Below, in pieces: positions 6,635 through 13,132 of a stretch of DNA of 13,132 nucleotides. Position 1 is the stretch's first letter. Each line of letters begins with the position of its first letter. Under the pieces are notes generated by a model. It had not been told where the DNA came from. It ran no database searches and saw only the letters and a list, made by a program, of their open reading frames with translations. Source of the stretch: Dehalococcoidia bacterium UBA1151 (GTDB lineage: Bacteria > Chloroflexota > Dehalococcoidia > Lucifugimonadales > Lucifugimonadaceae); the NCBI GenBank assembly GCA_002311865.1, contig DBZV01000168.1:1-13132 (forward strand). Direction: 5' to 3'. Made by a program: the position numbers and the translations under genes.

Positions 6635-8013
6635 ACGCGCTCTGGTGTCGACGCCGTCAGTCGCGCGGCATCTACGAATCTCGCGAAGTTATCCTGCACC
6701 GCAAGCGTGATGGAGTCGGTTGGGCCGTGGCGGTGCTTGGCCACAATTATCTCGGCGAGGTTGTGCGGGTAGGGCTGGCCAGGGTTGGTGCGTGCCCACT
6801 CATCCTCAGTGGTGTACTTATCCTCGCGATGGATGAACATGACCACGTCCGCGTCTTGCTCAATCGAACCACTATCTCGAAGGTCGGAAAGCTGCGGTCG
6901 GTGCTGTGTGCGCTGCTCAATGGCGCGGCTTAGCTGCGAAATCGCGAGCACGGGTATGTTGAGGTCTCTGGCGAGTCCCTTCATGGATCGCGAGATTTCG
7001 CTTACTTCCTGTACCCGGTTTGGGTCGCCGCGGCCGCTGCGGCCTTCGATCAGCTGCATATAGTCGACTATAACAAGGTCAAGGCCGTGTTCCATCTGTA
7101 GGCGGCGGGCCTTCGATCGAATTTCCACAACGGTTTGCAGTGGCGTGTCATCCACCCAGATCGGCAAGTCAGAGAGGTGACCGATGGCATCGGCGATGCG
7201 GGCGTCCTCCGTCTCGCCCGTGAGTCTCATGCGCAGGCGATGCGTATCTACCTGTGACTCAGCAGAAAGCAACCGAAGCGCGACCTGCTCGCGACCCATC
7301 TCAAGAGAAAATATTCCCACAATCATGTTGGACGCCGCTGCGTTTCGAGCAATATTCAGGCCAACGGTCGATTTACCGATCGAAGGACGCGCAGCAAGCA
7401 CCAGCATGTCAGAGCGCTGCAGACCGCCCAGAAGCAGATCCAGGTCGCGGAACCCACTTGGGATCGGCTGATTTGAGAGATCGCTTGGATCAACAAGCGC
7501 CGGGTCGTTCTCAAGATAGGTGTCGAAGACCTCGCGTAGCGGCGTGAAGTCTCGAGATTCCTGTCCTGAGCGGATCCTGAACAGAATGTTCTCAGCCTGG
7601 CTGAGGGCGTCGTCGATATCAGGGCTGTCTTCGTACCCAATATCGGCAATATCGTCAGCCGCCGCGATCAGCCGTCGCATCGTTGCGGTTCGATGGACCA
7701 GTCGACCATAGTGTTCAATGTGGACCGACGTGGGAACGGCGGAGATCACATGGCTCAGGAAGGCGCTGCCGCCAACCTCTTCAATCTGGTTGGCAGACTC
7801 AAGCTCATGGGCAACGGTGACCTGGTTGATGGCCTCGCCGCGATTAAAAAGCTCAAGGCAAGCTTCATAGCACCAGCGGTTCCGCTCCCGATAAAAGTCC
7901 TCCGGAAGCAGGAACGATGTGACCTGGCCTAAGCTTTCGCCATCGATAAGCAGAGAAGCGATAACCGACTCTTCTGCGCGTATGTCGTGAGGGGGAAGTC
8001 TGTCTGCGAGCAA
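6631..8013 (-). CDS. dnaB: Replicative DNA helicase DnaB
   Basis: Hexameric 5'-3' helicase that unwinds DNA ahead of the replisome. It has 460 residues, the usual length, and no intein. The N-terminal DnaB domain starts RLPPHDIRAEESV (5-17). The RecA-like C-terminal domain carries Walker A ARPSIGKST (208-216), catalytic Glu in FSLEMG (E238), Walker B VDYMQL (316-321), ISQLSRAIEQR (358-368) and the H4 region SDLRDSGSIEQDADV (376-390). The start is a TTG six bases after the rplI stop without a good ribosome site. No other start lies near the expected N-terminus, so coupling to rplI translation is likely. Order rplI-dnaB is common in bacteria. Downstream it overlaps the dnaD-like gene by four bases. 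Confidence 0.97.
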   Translation of the reverse strand: MLADRLPPHDIRAEESVIASLLIDGESLGQVTSFLLPEDFYRERNRWCYEACLELFNRGEAINQVTVAHELESANQIEEVGGSAFLSHVISAVPTSVHIEHYGRLVHRTATMRRLIAAADDIADIGYEDSPDIDDALSQAENILFRIRSGQESRDFTPLREVFDTYLENDPALVDPSDLSNQPIPSGFRDLDLLLGGLQRSDMLVLAARPSIGKSTVGLNIARNAAASNMIVGIFSLEMGREQVALRLLSAESQVDTHRLRMRLTGETEDARIADAIGHLSDLPIWVDDTPLQTVVEIRSKARRLQMEHGLDLVIVDYMQLIEGRSGRGDPNRVQEVSEISRSMKGLARDLNIPVLAISQLSRAIEQRTQHRPQLSDLRDSGSIEQDADVVMFIHREDKYTTEDEWARTNPGQPYPHNLAEIIVAKHRHGPTDSITLAVQDNFARFVDAARLTASTPERV

Positions 8014-8019
8014 GAACCG

Positions 8020-8622
8020 CTAGCTTTTGGGTGTCTCCTCGGAATCCCCATCATCAGCGTCTGCTGACTCGTCAGTGCTTGCTGCTTCTTCTTCTGCGAC
8101 GGCGGCTTCATCTACAGCGGCAAGCGCTTCGTCAACGCTTACCGGGTCTTCGTCAATGATGAACTCGGAGCCATCCGTTTCGCCCTCGACATGAAGCTCA
8201 ATGTCGCCTCCAACGTCTTCAAACAGCTTGATTGAGAGTTTCACAACTCCCAGCGTTCGAATCGGCTCTGGAATGCGAATGCCACGACGATCAATCTTTC
8301 GTTCGATCATCGAAGAGATCTCGGCGGCAATTAGCGTGTTGGTAACTGAGCCGTACAACCTGCCGGTTGGGCCTGCGCGCATCTTAACGATGACAGGCCG
8401 AGTCTCAAGTTCACCCGCAACAACCTGCCAGTCCTCGGCCTCTTTGAGACGACGGTCAGCCGCAGCCGCACGGAGCGATTCCGCCTGCTGTAGCGCGCCT
8501 TTTGTCGCAAGCGTAGCCAGACCCTTTGGGATCAGGTAGTTGCGGCCGTAGCCGTTTTTGACCTCTTTGACATCGCCCGCCCGGTGGTTGGGCACGACAT
8601 CTTCTAGGAAGAGAATTTGCAC
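8020..8622 (-). CDS. rplI: 50S ribosomal protein L9 with acidic C-terminal extension
   Basis: Binds 23S rRNA at the base of the L1 stalk and helps keep the reading frame. The N-terminal domain begins MQILFLEDV and contains the family signature GDVKEVKNGYGRNYLIPKGL (16-35); a helix then leads to the C-terminal domain ending near 150 (IELHVEG). The last 45-50 residues are unusual: a low-complexity tail of Asp, Glu, Ala and Ser (DEDPVSVDEALAAVDEAA and onward), giving 200 residues against about 150 in most bacteria. The start is GTG with AAGGAA (8631-8636) eight bases before it. It heads the dnaB operon, but the usual upstream partners rpsF, ssb and rpsR are absent; a leader and a methyltransferase gene lie there instead. 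Confidence 0.96.
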   Translation of the reverse strand: MQILFLEDVVPNHRAGDVKEVKNGYGRNYLIPKGLATLATKGALQQAESLRAAAADRRLKEAEDWQVVAGELETRPVIVKMRAGPTGRLYGSVTNTLIAAEISSMIERKIDRRGIRIPEPIRTLGVVKLSIKLFEDVGGDIELHVEGETDGSEFIIDEDPVSVDEALAAVDEAAVAEEEAASTDESADADDGDSEETPKS

Positions 8623-8630
8623 TTTGAGGA

Positions 8631-8636
8631 TTCCTT
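8631..8636 (-). promoter_or_regulatory. Ribosome binding site of rplI
   Basis: AAGGAA on the minus strand, eight bases before the GTG at 8622. A small possible hairpin (8643-8648 with 8657-8662, six pairs including one G-U) lies just upstream and might affect access to it. Confidence 0.55.
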
Positions 8637-8714
8637 ATGTCCGGCGAACACGGTTGTCCGCCAACACGAGACTATCTAAATAGACTTCAATTTCTAAGAG
8701 CGCCCTGGCCCGGC

Positions 8715-8735
8715 AACTTGGGATGTCCCCAAGTT
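8715..8735. promoter_or_regulatory. Perfect palindrome in the rplI leader
   Basis: AACTTGGG (8715-8722) and CCCAAGTT (8728-8735) form a perfect 8-bp inverted repeat around a 5-base centre, about 93 bases upstream of the rplI start. No T-run follows on either strand, so it is not an ordinary terminator. If the promoter proposed at 8747-8775 is right, the palindrome lies at the very 5' end of the mRNA. It could be an operator site or a 5' stem protecting or regulating the transcript. Confidence 0.5.
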
Positions 8736-8746
8736 TGCGACGCGGT

Positions 8747-8775
8747 AATGTATTTGCTCTCCCCATTATCCACAA
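8747..8775 (-). promoter_or_regulatory. Putative promoter of the rplI-dnaB operon
   Basis: On the minus strand TTGTGG (8775-8770) is followed after exactly 17 bases by TACATT (8752-8747), which would start transcription near 8740 and give a leader of about 120 bases. Both hexamers are imperfect. It lies between the methyltransferase stop (8832) and rplI, where an operon promoter is expected. Confidence 0.35.
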
Positions 8776-8831
8776 TTTCACCATCGGCGTGGAGAAGGAG
8801 ACATTTCAACACGCGGCCAATATGTGTCCAA

Positions 8832-10043
8832 TCAGGCCGTTTTCACCAATTTGAAGATACAGGAGTAGGGCATCCAAAGCGATTGTGCGATTCGAGCCGC
8901 GGGCAATTCTCGACGACCGCGCTCGGTGATGCTTGGCTCCTCGAAGTCGTCAACCACAAAACCGGCAGCGCGAAACGCTTTCCAGTAGTCGCGTAACGGG
9001 CGATGGAAGCTAAGCACCGGATCAAAGCCGCCCCACGCCCCCAGAAACGGACCGCGGTCGAAGTAGCTGTCCGTAAGCCACGATTCGCGATCTTCTCTTC
9101 GCAGAGAGTCCACCGCGGGCTTCCACCATGTTCCAATTCCTGCCGCGAACGCCGGATGACTGATCACCACCACAAACGAACCGCCCGGCTTCATCACGCG
9201 AGCAACTTCCGATAGCGCGAGTTCGTAATCGACGATGTCCATCAGCACGTAGTTGCTCACGGCCTTATCAAACGTTGCATCCTTGAGGAAGCTGAGATCG
9301 GTTGCAGAGCGGTTGTGGTATTCGATGCCGAGCTGGTCGGATGACTCCCGCTCCGTGGCGATTCGGAAGAACTCATCCGACAACTCCACGCCCGTCATAA
9401 TCGCACCTGCGTGCGAGAGCTTGCGTGACAGGTAACCGTTGCCGCTGCCCACATCCAGGATCTTTAGCCCGCGAACATCGCCAAGCAGCTCCAGCATGGT
9501 CTCATCGCTCTGGTAGCGCCGGTTCCGGTCGCCGTCATCGTCATAGTTCGCATCCCAGCGAAGAGCGTTGACGTTCCAGTTCTGCTGAACCTCATCGTTG
9601 GAGAACTCACGTGACTCCCGCAATGCGCCACCTGATGGCGGATACCGGGTGAGCATCGCTTCAGCCGATATGGTCGACTCAGCAGCAGCCTTCAGCGCGA
9701 CATCATCCAGCGGATGATTGCCCTCGAACTCCAGCCGATCAAGCGCTGGCTCCCAGTTGCCGCTCCACGGAGATTGGTAGCGGCTGTACCCAACATAGCC
9801 CCACGTTTGCTCGTCGATCTCCACGGATTCAGTGGCGCAATTGGAGCAGAAGAACTGCCGCGTCTCAGTACAGTAAGCGGTTCCGATGAAGTGGAAAGAG
9901 CCACCGCATTTAGCGCACACGAATCGCCAGTGGCGATCACACCGAGGCGCGTCTGAGCCAAGGTCGCGCGTGGCGCTATTTACGTTGTAGGAGTCACGGG
10001 CGGCATGGAACTTGTCGCAGTAGTAACAGTTTATTTTTGGCAC
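8832..10043 (-). CDS. Class I SAM-dependent methyltransferase with N-terminal zinc-ribbon-like region
   Basis: Transfers a methyl group from S-adenosylmethionine to an unknown acceptor; cytosolic. The 403-residue protein has two parts. Residues 1-70 hold eight Cys-type ligands in pairs: C6-x2-C9, C35, C43-x2-C46, C58, C66-x2-C69, with H38 nearby, which suggests one or two structural zinc sites. From about 155 comes a Rossmann methyltransferase: NWNVNALRWD, motif I ILDVGSGNG (195-203), acidic motif II GVELSD (E220), then DATFDKAVSNYVLMDI and VMKPGGSF. The C-terminal part is rich in Trp and aromatics. Similar methyltransferase domains modify small molecules, quinones or proteins, so the acceptor cannot be named. 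The start is a GTG with AGGA directly adjacent, a poor spacing. The gene stands alone: an intergenic repeat region lies upstream and the rplI leader downstream. Confidence 0.88.
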   Translation of the reverse strand: MPKINCYYCDKFHAARDSYNVNSATRDLGSDAPRCDRHWRFVCAKCGGSFHFIGTAYCTETRQFFCSNCATESVEIDEQTWGYVGYSRYQSPWSGNWEPALDRLEFEGNHPLDDVALKAAAESTISAEAMLTRYPPSGGALRESREFSNDEVQQNWNVNALRWDANYDDDGDRNRRYQSDETMLELLGDVRGLKILDVGSGNGYLSRKLSHAGAIMTGVELSDEFFRIATERESSDQLGIEYHNRSATDLSFLKDATFDKAVSNYVLMDIVDYELALSEVARVMKPGGSFVVVISHPAFAAGIGTWWKPAVDSLRREDRESWLTDSYFDRGPFLGAWGGFDPVLSFHRPLRDYWKAFRAAGFVVDDFEEPSITERGRRELPAARIAQSLWMPYSCIFKLVKTA

Positions 10044-10158
10044 TCCTGGAATTGTGGCGCAAGGGGAGGAACGATATCAGGCTGGCGTCTATTGGGAATA
10101 TGGAGCTAAACCTCTATAAACACGCGACACCCAATCGCGCCGTGGTCCACACCTAGGT

Positions 10159-10317
10159 GTCATCCCGGACGCCGGTAGGCGAGCCGGGATCTCCGTGTTG
10201 CCAGCGGGCGCGCCTCATCAACCGACACCGCATCGGTGGGGGACTGGTTCTTCAGTATGCCGCGTCTAGGTGTCTGGATCCCGGATATCTCCGCGGAGCC
10301 TCCGATTCCGGGATGAC
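10159..10317 (+). repeat. 159-base interspersed repeat, copy 1
   Basis: Begins GTCATCCCGGA and ends with its reverse complement TCCGGGATGAC. The unit contains two back-to-back palindromes: the left one pairs ATCCCGG with CCGGGAT across about 15 bases (10162-10190), the right one pairs ATCCCGG near 10278 with CCGGGAT at 10308-10314. A short CACCG-CAT-CGGTG stem lies between. Hand alignment with copy 2 shows equal length and about 10 differences in 159 bases. This architecture resembles paired REP-type or MITE-like elements. No transposase is nearby. Confidence 0.85.
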
Positions 10318-10401
10318 GGCTGTGGGTCGACTCGCCAACGAATACGACGGCCAAACGCCAATGTGCCATCGCTGACGCATCCCTCCCAGTTTTCCATCTT
10401 C

Positions 10402-10597
10402 ATGTGGCTCCATGCAAATGTCATCCCGGACGCCAGCAGGCGAGCCGGGATCCCCACGTTGCTAGCGGGCGCGCCTCATCAACCGACACCGCATCGGTGG
10501 GGGACTGGTGCTTCAGTATGCCGCGTCTACGTGCCTGGACCCCGGATATCTCCGCGGAGCCTCCGATTCCGGGATGACCATTGGCATGGAGCCACAT
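10402..10597. mobile_element. Possible MITE-like element: copy 2 enclosed in a longer inverted repeat
   Basis: The 18 bases before copy 2 and the 19 bases after it are inverted repeats of each other: ATGTGGCTCCATGC at 10402-10415 matches GCATGGAGCCACAT at 10584-10597 perfectly. Joined to the ends of copy 2, the terminal repeat reaches about 29 bases with one mismatch and one extra base. No direct target duplication is visible at the outer ends. Either the mobile unit is 196 bases long, or the 159-base unit inserted into an existing hairpin. Copy 1 lacks these outer arms, which favours the second view. Confidence 0.5.
10420..10578 (+). repeat. 159-base interspersed repeat, copy 2
   Basis: Same orientation, ends and length as copy 1, about 94% identical by hand count, with the differences clustered in the left palindrome and before the right one. 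The distal 40 bases (from CCCGGATATC to the end) are identical in both copies. The left palindrome remains paired although its loop differs (CCAGCAGG against CCGGTAGG). Confidence 0.85.
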
Positions 10598-10757
10598 AGG
10601 GGAACGAGGGGGCGTTGATGTGGATTGAGCCAGCGAACCAAGCCATCCTGCGCTGGTCGACCTGTCCTCGATGAAATCGGGAAGGGTGGCGTCATCCTCG
10701 TGCCGCTGCCCACAACCGAGTATTCCCCCCGGCCGCCCTCAGTGCACAGCGCGGCTG

Positions 10758-12251
10758 CTAACCCCCGTCCAGGTGGTCCATCTCCGGTTTCAGGTCCCAG
10801 CGGTACTCATCGTCGGGAGCCACCGAACTTGCCCATGATTTCAGCACTGCGCCCTCCGCAGTCAACTGCTCGATCTGCTCCCTAATCAGCTCTGGGTCCC
10901 ATTCCTGGAGCACCAGCCGCATCAACTCTTCACGCTTCTCGGCGTGCTCAGGGTCTCCGGCAAGGTCGGTCATCTCGTGCGGGTCGGCTGCGAGGTTGAA
11001 GAGTTGCGGCTCGAAGCCGTGGTAGTAGCTGAGCTTCCAGTCGCCTCGGCGCACCATGCGGTTCTGCCACGCACGATCGCCTTCGGAGTGAGCGGGGTCG
11101 CCGGGTTCGGTGCAGTATTCGACAAATATCGTGTCGTCCCAGGCGTCTGCGCCCTGACCATTGATGATGCCGTTCATGGTGCGCCCGCTCGAGCCCGGCA
11201 GGGCGGGAGCATCGACAAGATCGAGAATCGTGGCGTTGAGATCGATCTGGCTCACCACTCGCGTACTGCGCATGCCCTGTGGTAGCTGGTTCGGCCACGA
11301 GACGATCATCGGGACGCGTGCGGCCTCTTCGTAGAAGGTCTGCTTCCACCAGAGGCCGTGCTCACCCACCTGCTCACCGTGGTCGGTTGTGTAGACGATC
11401 AGCGTGTCATCGAGCAGGTTATTTCGCTCCAGTACGCCGATGATCTGGCCCAGCATCCGGTCCAGGCTGCTCGTCAGCGCCCAGTAGGCCGTGCGGGAGC
11501 GTTCGATCTCCTCCTGGGTGACCTCTTCGATGCCCGCATGTTTCCGCCACCATGCCAGGTACGGGTGCGTTGACTCGGTGAGCGCCTCCGGGTGGTCGGG
11601 CGGTGGTACGCGGCCTTTGAAGTGATCGTAATCATCTTTGCGTGCCACGAATGGCTGATGCGGCAGCATGAGTCCGATGGCGACGCAGAATGGTTCGTTC
11701 GTGTCTCCGGATCCGAGCGCTGCTGCGTGTTTCTCAAGAAACTCAACGGCCGCTGCGGTTACCGATTCATCGTGGACCTCGTAAGCACTCTGACCGTAGC
11801 CAGACTTCTCCAGGCTGACCCTGCTGGGGCCTGCGGTCCCTTCCAGTGATCCGTGGTCGGCAGGGGTGCCGCCAATCATGTTGGGTCCGTGATCGCCGAC
11901 ATATCGCTCAGCAAATCCGTGGAGTTGATCGGTGCCGTTGAAGTGCATTCGGCCGATCTGCACCGGACGGTATCCCACCGCACCAAGCGAGTGGGCGAAG
12001 GTGGGGATACCGGAGTCCAGGATGTGACTGTTGGTCCATACACCGTTCTCATGCGGCATGCGCCCCGACAGCATCGACATCCGTGACGGGACACAGATTG
12101 GCGAGGCGCAGTAGGCGTTATCGAAGATCACGCCGCTTGATGCGAGCGCATCAAGCGTGGGCGTCTCAATTACATCGTCACCGTAGCAACCCGATACAAA
12201 CGGGCTGTGCTGGTCCGACTGAATGAAAAGAATGTTGGGTCGGTCGCTCAT
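10758..12251 (-). CDS. Sulfatase, choline-sulfatase-like
   Basis: Hydrolyses a sulfate ester; 497 residues, normal for type I sulfatases. The metal-site start NILFIQSDQ (6-14, D13), C53 in CVPSR (the Cys that becomes formylglycine) and TTDHGE (288-293, D290 and H291) are all present. GRMHF (100-104) followed by DQLHGF and the ending region EWDPELI resemble choline sulfatase (BetC), but the usual active-site Lys of GKMHF is Arg here. The real substrate may therefore differ. The maturation enzyme is not in the window. I see no signal peptide, so it probably acts in the cytosol. Its ATG overlaps the TGA of the upstream monooxygenase gene (ATGA), so the two are co-translated; together they may process a sulfated organic compound. 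Downstream lies the repeat region, with no obvious terminator. Confidence 0.92.
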   Translation of the reverse strand: MSDRPNILFIQSDQHSPFVSGCYGDDVIETPTLDALASSGVIFDNAYCASPICVPSRMSMLSGRMPHENGVWTNSHILDSGIPTFAHSLGAVGYRPVQIGRMHFNGTDQLHGFAERYVGDHGPNMIGGTPADHGSLEGTAGPSRVSLEKSGYGQSAYEVHDESVTAAAVEFLEKHAAALGSGDTNEPFCVAIGLMLPHQPFVARKDDYDHFKGRVPPPDHPEALTESTHPYLAWWRKHAGIEEVTQEEIERSRTAYWALTSSLDRMLGQIIGVLERNNLLDDTLIVYTTDHGEQVGEHGLWWKQTFYEEAARVPMIVSWPNQLPQGMRSTRVVSQIDLNATILDLVDAPALPGSSGRTMNGIINGQGADAWDDTIFVEYCTEPGDPAHSEGDRAWQNRMVRRGDWKLSYYHGFEPQLFNLAADPHEMTDLAGDPEHAEKREELMRLVLQEWDPELIREQIEQLTAEGAVLKSWASSVAPDDEYRWDLKPEMDHLDGG

Positions 12252-13132
12252 TTGTCTTCTGCCTCCATTCTCGAGTTATCGACACGTCCCTCGCCGTTCA
12301 GATCGAACGCCTCGGCCAGCAGTTCGTATGAGCGCTGGCGCTCGGCGTAGTCGTGGGTGATCGTGAGGACGATGACGTCGTCCGTCTCGTACTGCTCTGC
12401 GAGATCCTCGATCTTCTCTTTCACCGTCTGCGGATCGCCTTCGATCGATTTCGCCCGCTGCTGCTCGATAAAACCCTCATCGTCACCGCTGAAGTTCATC
12501 GCCTTGATCTCTTCGACTGATGGAATGCCTGTCATCTCACGACCCTTATTTCGCATCAGCCGCATCACGTGCCGACAGGTTGCGAGATCGTGTGCGCGCT
12601 CACCCGTATCGGCCGTCATCGCCGATATTCCGACGTTTACGCGCGGCTCATCGAACCACTTTGACGGCTCGAAATTGTCGCGATACCACTTCACGTTCCC
12701 CGGCCCGCCGTCTTGCGAAATGAAGTGCGCAAACGAGAGTGGCAGACCCAGCTTCGCAGCGATGCCGACACTACCCATCGACGAGGCCAGCAGCCACGGG
12801 ACAGCCCAGTTTGGCGCGGCTGGCATTGCGCGAAGGTTGCTGAACGGATGCTCATCCGGAAACGTCTCACTCAGATACCGCATCAGGTCATACACCTGTT
12901 GTGGGTACTTCTCCAGCGGGTAGGCGTTTGGGCCGGGTTGCAACGCGTAGCTCGCCATCTGATCGGAGCCCGGAGCACGACCCAGCCCCATATCCACCCG
13001 GCCGGGAGCCAGCGCTTCCAGCATCCGAAACATCTCGGCCACCTTGAGCGGGCTGTAGTGGGACAGCATCACGCCGCCAGAACCAATCCGGATGTTTTTG
13101 GTTCGTGAGCTCATGGCCGCGAGCAGGATTTC
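12248..13132 (-). CDS. Luciferase-like (LLM class) flavin-dependent monooxygenase, 5' end outside window
   Basis: FMN-dependent oxygenase of the bacterial luciferase-like TIM-barrel family, which inserts oxygen into organic substrates with reduced flavin supplied by a partner. 294 residues are visible and the frame is still open at the right edge (reading EILLAAMSSRTKNIRIG). The ATG at 13114 is therefore internal, and roughly 50-60 N-terminal residues are missing. Diagnostic segments are IRIGSGGVMLSHYSPLKVAE, LEALAPGRVDMGLGRAPGSD and PWLLASSMGSVGIAAKLGLP, as in the alkanal-monooxygenase-like MsnO8 group. The C-terminus (GDPQTVKEKIEDLAEQY, then DDVIVLTITHD) is typical. The stop overlaps the sulfatase ATG by four bases. 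Substrate unknown; a sulfur- or sulfate-bearing compound is suggested only by the neighbour. Confidence 0.92.
   Translation of the reverse strand, partial: EILLAAMSSRTKNIRIGSGGVMLSHYSPLKVAEMFRMLEALAPGRVDMGLGRAPGSDQMASYALQPGPNAYPLEKYPQQVYDLMRYLSETFPDEHPFSNLRAMPAAPNWAVPWLLASSMGSVGIAAKLGLPLSFAHFISQDGGPGNVKWYRDNFEPSKWFDEPRVNVGISAMTADTGERAHDLATCRHVMRLMRNKGREMTGIPSVEEIKAMNFSGDDEGFIEQQRAKSIEGDPQTVKEKIEDLAEQYETDDVIVLTITHDYAERQRSYELLAEAFDLNGEGRVDNSRMEAEDK

Larger units (their letters stand above)
10044..10757. other. Gene-free region carrying two copies of an inverted-repeat element
   Basis: This 714-base stretch between the methyltransferase start and the sulfatase stop has no coding region that I can support; open frames across 10157-10713 follow the repeats. 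The two 159-base copies and the outer inverted repeat are listed separately. The remaining pieces (10044-10158, 10318-10401, 10598-10757) show no RNA gene or clear promoter. A modest CCAGCG/CGCTGG pair (10630-10635 and 10651-10656) is the only other structure I noticed. Confidence 0.8.

Noticed and set aside
8637..8996. Plus-strand frame of 119 residues starting in the rplI leader
   Set aside because: Runs antisense into the methyltransferase C-terminus, lacks motifs, and its first part covers the promoter and palindrome region.
10159..10578. CRISPR array
   Set aside because: Only two long copies with a single 102-base gap, each internally palindromic; no short regular repeats, and no cas genes.
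10270..10599. Plus-strand frame of 109 residues in the intergenic region
   Set aside because: It exists only because the repeat occurs twice (the peptide itself contains SRISPRSLRFRDD-like duplicates); not a gene.
12357..12923. Plus-strand frame of 188 residues
   Set aside because: Antisense to the luciferase-like monooxygenase, whose family motifs fill the minus strand; composition is Ser/Arg-rich shadow.

Overview
The window looks like a chromosomal segment of a bacterium of the phylum Chloroflexota, probably a marine Dehalococcoidia/SAR202-like lineage. This is an inference. It rests on a bacterial replication block (rplI, dnaB, a DnaD-type protein, a DnaC/DnaI-type loader), an archaellin-type gene of the kind reported from Chloroflexota, and a sulfatase next to a luciferase-like flavin monooxygenase. 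SAR202 genomes are known to be rich in such flavin enzymes. Start codons include many TTG and GTG.

Layout, left to right. (1) 1-183: leader with a plausible sigma70-type promoter. (2) 196-963 (+): an SDR oxidoreductase whose C-terminal half resembles the L-xylulose reductase branch, followed by a strong bidirectional hairpin at 1014-1042. (3) 1067-1764 (-): an archaellin gene broken by one in-frame TAA and one single-base deletion about 35 bases apart. (4) 1987-3459 (-): xylulokinase. (5) 3509-3946 (+): a small putative lipoprotein of unknown function. (6) 8622 down to 3956 (-): a tightly packed operon rplI > dnaB > dnaD-like > tandem-AAA+ dnaC-like > HIT protein. Three of its junctions overlap: ATGA at dnaB/dnaD-like, about 83 bases at dnaD-like/dnaC-like, and ATGA at dnaC-like/HIT. 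(7) 8832-10043 (-): a methyltransferase with a cysteine-rich, zinc-ribbon-like N-terminus. (8) 10044-10757: a 714-base gene-free region with two 159-base copies of a palindrome-ended repeat; the second lies inside a longer inverted repeat. (9) 12251-10758 (-): a choline-sulfatase-like sulfatase, translationally coupled (ATGA) to an upstream luciferase-like monooxygenase that runs off the right edge.

How the genes may work together. The replication operon holds the helicase (DnaB), a DnaD-domain primosome protein and a loader ATPase. The loader is unusual in carrying two complete AAA+ modules in one chain, each with Walker A and B motifs. The SDR and xylulokinase could form a pentitol/pentulose route (polyol to xylulose to xylulose 5-phosphate), although they are convergent and not in one operon. 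The monooxygenase-sulfatase pair suggests breakdown of sulfated organic compounds.

The observations most worth following are the decayed archaellin gene in a bacterial background and the double-AAA+ helicase loader. Next are the nested inverted-repeat element and the zinc-ribbon methyltransferase. All family calls come from reading motifs; no database search was possible.
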